DNA of 64,000 nt. Origin: Rhizobium sp. J15 (GTDB lineage: Bacteria > Pseudomonadota > Alphaproteobacteria > Rhizobiales > Rhizobiaceae). Within the stretch, counting starts at the first letter, position 1. Every line of letters begins with the position of its first letter. A program made the translations under genes and the position numbers. Location: positions 1 to 64,000 of the forward strand of contig NZ_NWSX01000022.1 of assembly GCF_002531825.1 (NCBI RefSeq). Reading direction: 5' to 3'. Below the pieces are notes generated by a model that searched no databases, was not told the DNA's origin, and was given only the letters and a program-made list of their open reading frames with translations. This document shows positions 17,099 to 23,856 of this stretch, piece after piece.

Positions 17099-17422
17099 AT
17101 GCTGTACGAAGTCGTCACAGTAAGCTTGGACGCGAAAGACAAATCCGGCCGTATCGACATGCGCGTCGGCGCCGAATTGAAGACCGTCGTCGTCTCACGG
17201 CGCGCATTGCTGTCGATAGCCTCGCCGCCGAGAGCAACCGAGATCCGCCTCCTCCAGCACATCGACACCTTCTGCGAAATCGCCGCGGATCGCCTCCGTT
17301 CCAATGAGATGGACGGCACGCTTCTGATCACTGCCAATGACGTCCGCAAATGGCGCCACGCATGGCAGTCACCCGAAGGGCCAGCGGAGCTGCAAGCGGC
17401 ATCCCAACCCCTACCCGCCTGA
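17099..17422 (+). CDS. hypothetical protein, weak DUF1488 resemblance
   Basis: 107 residues beginning MLYEVVTVSLDAK. An N-terminal beta-rich part is followed by a helical part with the pattern RRALLSIASP...FCEIAADRL and a late NDVRKW. This pattern of a Ser/Arg-anchored strand followed by a long helix recalls the small DUF1488 proteins common in alphaproteobacteria, but I am not sure. GACAGGAGCG lies before the start. The complete FNR box at 17016-17029 strongly suggests micro-oxic expression. No function can be assigned. Confidence 0.65.
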   Translation: MLYEVVTVSLDAKDKSGRIDMRVGAELKTVVVSRRALLSIASPPRATEIRLLQHIDTFCEIAADRLRSNEMDGTLLITANDVRKWRHAWQSPEGPAELQAASQPLPA

Positions 17423-17570
17423 TGCAGCCGGAGAACTTTTCTCCTTCGGCATCTCTCCAATCTTTCTCGCTGAGGACAACCGTCCGGTTGCTGGTGACAC
17501 CGGATTGACGGGCGTGTTAAACACGATGTCATTGGAAACGGTCTGTAACGAGCAACGGCTTGACGGATGG

Positions 17571-18299
17571 ATGATGGCAACAGCTCAGCATGACGCGCAT
17601 CTTCTCGTCGTCGACGACGATCCGCGCATTCGCCAGATGTTGACCCGCTATTTCGAAGAGGAGGGCTACTCGGTCTCTTCCGCCGCCGACGGCGTCGAGA
17701 TGCGGGTACGGCTGCGCCAGCAGAATTTCGATGCCATCCTGCTCGACCTCGTCCTTCCCGGCGGCACCGATGGCCTTGATCTTGCCCGCGAGATCCGCGC
17801 CCAATCCGATGTACCGATCATGATGCTGACGGGCCGCGACGATGTCGTCGACCGGATCGTCGGCCTCGAAGTCGGCGCCGACGATTATATCGCCAAGCCC
17901 TTCCATCTCCGGGAGGTCCACGCCCGCCTGAAGTCGATCCTGCGCCGCCGGCAATCTCCGCCGCGCACTGCCGAAGCAGCCGGCGAAGAGATCATCGGCT
18001 TCGAGGATTGGAAGCTCAACCTCAGCCGCCGCCAGCTTCTCGATCCGGCCGGCGCGGAGGTCGAGCTGACGACCGGCGAATTCGATATGCTGACGACCTT
18101 CGTGCGGCATGCCGGCCGGGTTCTGACCCGCGACGTGCTGATGGACTTGACCAGGGGCCGAAACCTCGAGGCCTTCGACCGGACGATCGACGCCCAGATC
18201 GTCCGGCTGCGCCGCAAGATCGAAACCGACCCGAAGAAGCCGCAATTCATCAAGGCCGTGCGCGGCGTCGGCTACGTCTTCACGGCTAGGCTGGACTAA
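17571..18299 (+). CDS. fxkR: OmpR-family response regulator, FxkR-like
   Basis: 242 residues. The receiver domain (about 8-125) has acidic pocket VVDDDPR, phospho-acceptor Asp59 (ILLDLVLPGG), and Thr/Lys switch residues (MLTGRDD, IAKPF). A winged helix of the OmpR/PhoB type follows (about 145-240, ELTTGEFDML and VRLRRKIE...VRGVGYVF). In R. etli the hybrid FixL signals to the OmpR-type regulator FxkR, which binds the K-box of fixK. The K-box is present here at 10770-10785 and a hybrid FixL is encoded nearby, so FxkR is the natural assignment. Start could be 17571, 17574, or the ATG at 17526. No FNR box lies upstream. Confidence 0.8.
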   Translation: MMATAQHDAHLLVVDDDPRIRQMLTRYFEEEGYSVSSAADGVEMRVRLRQQNFDAILLDLVLPGGTDGLDLAREIRAQSDVPIMMLTGRDDVVDRIVGLEVGADDYIAKPFHLREVHARLKSILRRRQSPPRTAEAAGEEIIGFEDWKLNLSRRQLLDPAGAEVELTTGEFDMLTTFVRHAGRVLTRDVLMDLTRGRNLEAFDRTIDAQIVRLRRKIETDPKKPQFIKAVRGVGYVFTARLD

Positions 18300-18482
18300 C
18301 GCCCGATCTTAGCGTCGACCGCCTGCCATGGGCACGTTCCCATCAGGATCGGGCATTGAGGAACCGCTGGCGATCGCCAAAGTTTAGCTTCTTGAAGCCT
18401 GCCAGCGGAGATGAGTTCCAGCATCGAAAGACCTGGGCGAACAATATCGACGCCCTGGCGAAGCCAATTTTAGGAATTCAAC

Positions 18483-18971
18483 ATGCACCTGGAGACGATA
18501 ACTTTCGAGCCGAGCGATTGGGTCCCGAACAATCCGCGCCTTCCTGTGCTGCTTTACAGGGGTGTTTTCACCGAGGGCGAACGGTCTGATTTCAAAACTC
18601 GCTTCGCGGCGAACGGGTGGACTGATATCTGGACCAACGGCGTGTTCGATTATCAGCATTATCATTCCGGCGCTCATGAAGTGCTGGGAATTGCACGCGG
18701 CAGCGCCACCCTGCTGATCGGCGGCCCCGCCGGCCAGGCACTGGAGGTCGCGGCAGGGGATTGCCTGTTGCTGCCCGCGGGGACAGGGCACCAAAACCTC
18801 GGCTGCACGGCCGATTTTCAAGTGATCGGCGCCTATCCCAAGGGCCAGCACGCCGACATCCAGACTGCGGCCGCTTCAAGCCAAATGCTGTCGAAAATCT
18901 CGTCCGTACCTTTGCCCGATACCGATCCCGTTCAAGGGGCGTCGGAGTTTCTCATCGATAAATGGCAGTAG
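18483..18971 (+). CDS. cupin-domain protein
   Basis: 162 residues forming one cupin barrel. Metal-site candidates are the first motif (QHYHSGAHEVLGI, two His and a Glu) and the second motif (PAGTGHQNLG). It resembles YjlB-type cupins, whose substrate is unknown. TAGGA precedes the ATG at 18483. The gene follows the FxkR-like gene by 183 bases with no FNR box visible, so its link to the micro-oxic genes is positional only. Confidence 0.8.
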   Translation: MHLETITFEPSDWVPNNPRLPVLLYRGVFTEGERSDFKTRFAANGWTDIWTNGVFDYQHYHSGAHEVLGIARGSATLLIGGPAGQALEVAAGDCLLLPAGTGHQNLGCTADFQVIGAYPKGQHADIQTAAASSQMLSKISSVPLPDTDPVQGASEFLIDKWQ

Positions 18972-19271
18972 CTCTGCGCGTTCGGTGCCGGGCATAGTCT
19001 TCCGGGCTGTTGCGGCGTTTCAGGTCGCGCTCGCTGAAAAATCAGCCTCAACAGTATCGCAAGCTATATTTCGTAATTCTATATTAAGGGAGCTGATGCA
19101 GCAGGAGATTAGGCGGATGCCGGCTGCTGAGAGTTGAGGATACCGAAAAGCTCGGCGTCCGGGCGAAGTGCATGAACACGGAAACCTGCGAGCGCATCAG
19201 CGGCATATTCGATGCAACAACAAATCGCTCGGGCCGTGATTTGCCCGATTCAACCTTGCCGGAGATATAAG
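18972..19271. other. intergenic, no supported gene
   Basis: About 300 bases with an A+T-rich patch near 19,060-19,085. One tiny frame at 19096-19137 (MQQEIRRMPAAES, 13 codons) has GGGAG before its ATG, but nothing else supports it as a gene. No clear promoter motif or hairpin was recognised. Confidence 0.4.
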
Positions 19272-20204
19272 TTGACGTTCAGATCCGCCGCAATGCACCC
19301 CGCCACGAATGCACCCAAGGTTCTGACAGTCGAAGCTATTGTAGAAAATCGCCTTTACGCGCCGGCCTTGAAGGACGCCGCGCTGAAGCTCATTGCCATG
19401 CACGATGCCGCGCCTCGCATCGTCCGCTACACCGCGGATATGAAACGATGGCTGCTGACGCAGTCGATTCTGGCCTTTCATTTTCGGCATGTCACCTCGC
19501 CGTCGCATCCGAGGCTTACGGCCGCCAATCTGAACGCCTTCATCGCCGACAGCGACATTGTCTCCAGGAACACTGCGTTCGCGCATCTCGCGGAGATGCG
19601 CAATTACGGCCTCCTGATCGATACCCATGAACGGGCCGACGGGCGCTCTCGTCCGCTCAAAATTTCCGAAACTGCCGAATCCCTGATACGCGAATGGTTC
19701 GACGGGCATTTGAAATCGCTCGACATGCTCGATCAAGGCACGCGCCTCCTACGATCGTCCGCCGATCGGCGATTGCTGTGGTATGCGCAGCCCAGGATGT
19801 CCGAGCGCCTCTTCCGCGATCCCGACTGGGCTAACCCTCCGGCAACGGTGGATAGTTTCGTTCGAACGGCTTCCGGCAGCAACATCCTGCACGATCTGAT
19901 GTCCCGCCTGCCCCCGGAAAAGGAACTGGAGGCGCAGATGTCCATCGGCCCTTTGCGCATCACCGAATTCTTCAAGCGCTATGCGATTTCCCGAACCCAT
20001 GCGCGGCGCCTTTTCGAGCGTGCCCAGCTGCTTGAAATCTGCGGCTGGGATCTCTCCGGCATGGGTGGTGATTTCTGGCTCGCGGAAGGGCTGATCCGCG
20101 ATTATCGCCATTGGCAGGCCGTGAAGTTTGCCGCCATCGACGAAGCCTTCGAATGGGCCTACGCGCATTTGTCCGCGACGGCTCCCGAGCAACAACAGGA
20201 TTGA
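19272..20204 (+). CDS. putative winged-helix DNA-binding protein
   Basis: 310 residues. A region near 85-135 (NLNAFIADSDIVSRNTAFAHL, then EMRNYGLL) reads like a helix-turn-helix and wing as in MarR-type regulators, followed by mixed helical segments. A second possible helix-turn-helix lies near 245-265 (YAISRTHARRLFERAQLL). I do not recognise the family and no effector domain is evident. I chose the TTG at 19272 because GGAG lies seven bases upstream; the first ATG in frame (19293) has no such site. It is convergent with the stress-protein gene. Confidence 0.6.
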   Translation: MTFRSAAMHPATNAPKVLTVEAIVENRLYAPALKDAALKLIAMHDAAPRIVRYTADMKRWLLTQSILAFHFRHVTSPSHPRLTAANLNAFIADSDIVSRNTAFAHLAEMRNYGLLIDTHERADGRSRPLKISETAESLIREWFDGHLKSLDMLDQGTRLLRSSADRRLLWYAQPRMSERLFRDPDWANPPATVDSFVRTASGSNILHDLMSRLPPEKELEAQMSIGPLRITEFFKRYAISRTHARRLFERAQLLEICGWDLSGMGGDFWLAEGLIRDYRHWQAVKFAAIDEAFEWAYAHLSATAPEQQQD

Positions 20205-20258
20205 ACTGTTGGCCCGGATCGCAATTTGCGGATTGCGGAGCCCTTTCGGCTGCGGTCC

Positions 20259-21083
20259 TCAATGCGACAGCAGGACCGGCAGAGTGATGCTGGTCAGCAC
20301 TGCCTGGGTGGCGCCGCCGAGCACGAATTCGCGCAGGCGCGAATGGCCGAAGCCGCCCATGACGAGAAGATCGGCGCGCACTTCGAAGGCCTTGTTTTGC
20401 AGCACCTCTCCAACCGGCTCACCATGCGCACGCACCTGCATCGCTTCCGCCATCACGCCGCTCTTGAGCAGATTCTCGATCAGATAGTCCCCTGTCTCGA
20501 ATTTGATCAGCTTCTCGTCGATCACCGAAAGCAGATGGACCTTCGATGCCTGTTCGAGGAAGGCTGAGGCATCATGGGCTGCCCGCGCCGCCGCGCGGCT
20601 GCCATCCCAGGCGATGGCGACATGGTCCATCCGGCCGCCGAAAGGCGCCGGAGGATAAAGGATGAGCGGCCGCCCGGAGCCGAACAGCACCGCCTCGACG
20701 ATCGGACGGGAAAAGTCGGCCGATTCCAGAAGCACGAAATCATAGGCGCGCGAGGCTTCCGCCAGCGCTTCGACGACGAAGGGCTCCTCGATCTTGATCC
20801 GGCGGCTGCGCACATCGACCGAAGCCGCCTTTGCCTGATCGACGGCGATCTCGGTCAGGACCGAGGCGCGCTTGCGGCTCAGCGCCTCGGCCTCGCGCGC
20901 CATCCTCGCCGCGTCGATGATCAGAGACGACAGCGCGTTGGAGACATCGGGAACGGAAATCTCCACCGCACAGACCGTCAGCGTCGCCCGCATATGGTGC
21001 GCAAGCGCGACGGCATTGGCGATCATGGTTTCCGAAGTCGCATCCGGATAGGTGAGGAGCGGAAGAAGGATATGCCGTTTCAT
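20259..21083 (-). CDS. universal stress protein, tandem UspA domains
   Basis: 274 residues with two UspA-like halves. The C-terminal half keeps the nucleotide-binding signature MGGFGHSRLREFVLGGAT (G-2X-G-9X-G-T type). The first half is more diverged. Such proteins are often induced by oxygen limitation in rhizobia. The start is taken at 21083 (MKRHILLP), typical of the family; 21095 is possible. A longer frame begins at 21164, but its first codons lie on top of a complete FNR box (21151-21164), which argues for a downstream start. Confidence 0.85.
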   Translation of the reverse strand: MKRHILLPLLTYPDATSETMIANAVALAHHMRATLTVCAVEISVPDVSNALSSLIIDAARMAREAEALSRKRASVLTEIAVDQAKAASVDVRSRRIKIEEPFVVEALAEASRAYDFVLLESADFSRPIVEAVLFGSGRPLILYPPAPFGGRMDHVAIAWDGSRAAARAAHDASAFLEQASKVHLLSVIDEKLIKFETGDYLIENLLKSGVMAEAMQVRAHGEPVGEVLQNKAFEVRADLLVMGGFGHSRLREFVLGGATQAVLTSITLPVLLSH

Positions 21084-21150
21084 CTTATTGCCCATGGTAG
21101 GAGCCGGGACCTGATATTCCCTACTCTCGCACGCACCCCGGGATCGTGCA

Positions 21151-21164
21151 TTGACATGCCTCAA
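21151..21164 (-). promoter_or_regulatory. FixK/FNR box before the universal stress protein gene
   Basis: TTGACATGCCTCAA, complete TTGA-N6-TCAA, 67 bases upstream of the chosen start at 21083. A second box on the other side (21206-21219) faces the divergent MgtC-type gene. Confidence 0.72.
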
Positions 21165-21205
21165 TGAGCGGATCCGCCGCCTGAAACAGGGATGGCGGGC
21201 AGAGG

Positions 21206-21219
21206 TTGATCGGTCTCAA
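21206..21219 (+). promoter_or_regulatory. FixK/FNR box before the leader ORF and MgtC-type gene
   Basis: TTGATCGGTCTCAA, complete TTGA-N6-TCAA, 49 bases before the small frame at 21269 and 117 bases before the main gene at 21337. Spacing fits the small frame best, which supports transcription through it. Confidence 0.7.
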
Positions 21220-21268
21220 TGAACGAACGGCCTGGCCGTGATTGAATCCAGCAAACAAGGAGATCGAA

Positions 21269-21340
21269 ATGCACGGTCGTCGTGTCATAATGTGCGCGCG
21301 CAGTTGTGAGCAGGCTGGCGATGCCTGGCTTATCGGATGA
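21269..21340 (+). CDS. 23-codon leader ORF overlapping the MgtC-type start
   Basis: A short frame, MHGRRVIMCARSCEQAGDAW plus three residues. It has a strong ribosome binding site (AAGGAG, seven bases from the ATG), and its stop overlaps the start of the next gene as ATGA. The overlap and the lack of an independent ribosome binding site for the membrane protein suggest translational coupling, or a regulatory leader peptide. It has two cysteines and four arginines. I do not recognise it, and expression is unproven. Confidence 0.5.
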   Translation: MHGRRVIMCARSCEQAGDAWLIG

Positions 21341-22599
21341 TGACGTCCTTGATGATGACGGAAGCGTTCCAGCGTCTCAGCCTCGCGCTCGCGATCGGCA
21401 TTCTCGTCGGGATCGAGCGCGGATGGCGCGAGCGTGAGGCCGCGCCGGGCAAGAGAGTGGCGGGCATTCGCACCTATGGCCTATCGAGTTTCCTCGGTGG
21501 TTTCTGCGGTTTCCTGCAGCCGGTCACGGGGCCGGTTCTGCCGACCGCGATTTTCGCGTTCTTCTGCATCACGATCCTCGGCTTCAGCCGCATGCAGGCA
21601 GTTCGCGAGGAAGATTACAGCGCGACCGGCGCCATCGCCGCGATCACAGTCTTCGCGCTCGGCTTCGGCGCTGTCGTCGCGGACATGGCGACGACTGCTG
21701 CCAGTGCCGTCGCGGTAACGGTGCTTCTGGCGGCGCGGGAGCCGCTGCATGGGTTTCTCCGCAAGCTGACCTGGCTCGAATTCCGGGCGGCGCTGATCCT
21801 GCTGACGATGACCGTTATCATTCTTCCCATTCTTCCGAACGAGGCGATCGACCCCTGGCAGACGATCAATCCTTTCGAACTCTGGATGATGACCATCCTG
21901 GTGGGAGCCGTTTCGTTTGCCGGCTATGTGATGATCAGGCTCAGCGACGCTAGGGCGGGAATATTGCTGACCGGGGCCTGCGGCGGCATCGTCTCCTCCA
22001 CGGCGCTGACGCTTTCCTTTGCCCGTCAGTCGACCCAGATGCCTGCCCTCTCGCCATTGCTTTCGGCCGGCGCGATGCTGGCCGGAGCGGTGTCCTTGAG
22101 CCGCGTGCTGCTGATCTGCGGCGTCATTGCGCCTGCGGTGCTGGCGGAACTTGCGGCAGCGCTCGGCCCGGCTGCCGCAATTCTCGCCGTAGGCGGCGGC
22201 CTCGCCGGATTGACGCGGCATTCCGAGGACGGATCCGAGTTTTTACCGCGCAACCCGCTGGAAGTGATGGTCGTCTTCCGCTTTGCGCTGCTGCTGGCCG
22301 CCGTGACCATCGTGACGCGAGCGACCTTGGCCGTCTTCGGAACGCAGTCGCTCATCGCGGTCGCCTTTATCACCGGATTAGGCGATCTCGATGCGATAAC
22401 GCTCTCCATTGCGAAGCTCTCACCGGCGTCCCTGCCTGCGGATGCGGCCGCGCTGGCGATAGCGGTCGCCGCCTTCGCCAATCTTCTTGCGAAAGCCGGC
22501 CTTGCGGCAAGCGCAGGCAGCATCGGCTATGCAGTTCGGCTGGGTCTCGTCAGCGCTATCGCGGCCCTTGCCGGCGCTGCCGGCCTGCTCCTGACGTGA
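21337..22599 (+). CDS. MgtC/SapB-type membrane protein with DUF4010
   Basis: 420 residues, about 11-12 membrane helices. The N-terminus holds the MgtC signature (LALAIGILVGIERGWRER, then GIRTYGL and a glycine-rich helix), and the rest matches the DUF4010 half of this two-part family. MgtC proteins affect magnesium-limited growth and ATP synthase activity; the role of the long DUF4010 form is not known. The start at 21337 overlaps the preceding leader stop. Expression is probably FixK/FNR-dependent through 21206-21219. It is convergent with napC. Confidence 0.88.
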   Translation: MMTSLMMTEAFQRLSLALAIGILVGIERGWREREAAPGKRVAGIRTYGLSSFLGGFCGFLQPVTGPVLPTAIFAFFCITILGFSRMQAVREEDYSATGAIAAITVFALGFGAVVADMATTAASAVAVTVLLAAREPLHGFLRKLTWLEFRAALILLTMTVIILPILPNEAIDPWQTINPFELWMMTILVGAVSFAGYVMIRLSDARAGILLTGACGGIVSSTALTLSFARQSTQMPALSPLLSAGAMLAGAVSLSRVLLICGVIAPAVLAELAAALGPAAAILAVGGGLAGLTRHSEDGSEFLPRNPLEVMVVFRFALLLAAVTIVTRATLAVFGTQSLIAVAFITGLGDLDAITLSIAKLSPASLPADAAALAIAVAAFANLLAKAGLAASAGSIGYAVRLGLVSAIAALAGAAGLLLT

Positions 22600-22657
22600 T
22601 CAGCTGAACGCCCGCGAATTCAATGGACGAGCCGAAGAGTTTCGAAGGCGGCAGCCG

Positions 22658-23365
22658 TCATTGATCCAGGGCGACCGTTTCGGCCTTGCTCAGATAGGCT
22701 GCGAGCTTGGCCCGGTCATGCCATCCAAGATCGGCAGTTTTGCCCATCAGCTCCGCCGGCACTTTCCAGCCCGGATCGACGCCCTTCATATCAGGCAGTT
22801 CATGGGCGATGCCCTTATGGCAATCGATGCAGGTCGCCTTGCCCGGCAGCAGGTATCGCGTGTGGATATCGGCGGCGCGCACGGTCTGTTTCGTCAGATC
22901 CATGGCGCCCATCGAGTGGCAGTTGCGGCATTCCAGGCTGTCATTGGCCTTCAGCCGCGCCCATTCGTGCTGGGCGAGTTCCAGCCGCTTGTCGAGGAAC
23001 TTCTCGCGTGTGTTGATCGTGCCGAATATCTTGCCCCAGACTTCCTTCGATGCCTGCATCTTGCGCGCGATCTTGTCGGTCCACTGGTGCGGCACATGGC
23101 AATCCGGGCAGGTGGCGCGAACGCCCGAGCGGTTGGAGAAATGAACCGTGCGGCTGAGCTCCTCGTAGACATTCGTTTTCATTTCATGGCAGCCGGTGCA
23201 GAAGGCCTCGGTATTGGTCACCTCCAACGCGGTGTTGAACGCGCCCCAGAACATGACGCCGCCGACGAAGCCGCCGAGCGTCAGGAAACCCAGGCTGAGT
23301 GTCGCTGCCGGCGTGCTCAGCAAGCGCCAGCACCACAGGATTATCGCTTTTATCCTGCCGATCAT
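22658..23365 (-). CDS. napC: NapC, tetraheme quinol dehydrogenase
   Basis: 235 residues: one N-terminal membrane anchor (about 18-42) and four c-heme motifs, CTGCH, CPDCH, CRNCH and CIDCH, as in the NapC/NirT family. NapC oxidises membrane quinol and feeds NapB/NapA in the periplasm. Its start overlaps the napB stop by four bases. It is the last gene of napEFDABC and converges with the MgtC-type gene; no strong terminator is visible in the 58-base gap. Confidence 0.96.
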   Translation of the reverse strand: MIGRIKAIILWCWRLLSTPAATLSLGFLTLGGFVGGVMFWGAFNTALEVTNTEAFCTGCHEMKTNVYEELSRTVHFSNRSGVRATCPDCHVPHQWTDKIARKMQASKEVWGKIFGTINTREKFLDKRLELAQHEWARLKANDSLECRNCHSMGAMDLTKQTVRAADIHTRYLLPGKATCIDCHKGIAHELPDMKGVDPGWKVPAELMGKTADLGWHDRAKLAAYLSKAETVALDQ

Positions 23366-23856
23366 TGCTCGCTTCCCGCAGGCTTGAAGCCCAGCTCGCT
23401 CATGTCCTTGAAGCTGTTCGGCACCAGGGGCTTCGCATCCACCTGGGGCACATGGCAGGCGGTGCAGAAATATCGCCGCGGCGAGACGTCGGCCAGCATC
23501 TGCCCTTCGCGGGTCATGTAGTGGGTAACGCTGATCATCGGCGCCCCGGAGCCCTCGGTCAGCTCGCGCCGATGGCAGGAAAGACAGCGATTGGCATTCA
23601 CCGTCAGCTGGTAGCCCTCAATCGAATGCGGGATGATCGGAGGCTGGTCCGGATAATTCCGCATCTTGCGGACATCATCCGTGACCCATTTGGGAACCGG
23701 CTTCGCCTCCTTGCTCTCCATCGGGTTCTCGTTGCCCGACAGCGGGGGCACCATCTGCGCCAGCGTGACGGTGCCGGTGAGCATCAGAAGGGCGACGGCC
23801 GCGGTCGCCCAGACGCGCCTCTGGATCAGGCGACGGGAAGAAGCTTGACTGCGCAT
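23362..23856 (-). CDS. napB: NapB, diheme cytochrome c subunit
   Basis: 164 residues with a signal peptide (about 1-33) and two heme motifs, CLSCH and CTACH. It also shows the NapB sequence PPIIPHSIEGYQL before the first heme. It passes electrons from NapC to NapA. The start overlaps the napA end by 31 bases, so translation is coupled. All expected features are intact. Confidence 0.95.
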   Translation of the reverse strand: MRSQASSRRLIQRRVWATAAVALLMLTGTVTLAQMVPPLSGNENPMESKEAKPVPKWVTDDVRKMRNYPDQPPIIPHSIEGYQLTVNANRCLSCHRRELTEGSGAPMISVTHYMTREGQMLADVSPRRYFCTACHVPQVDAKPLVPNSFKDMSELGFKPAGSEQ

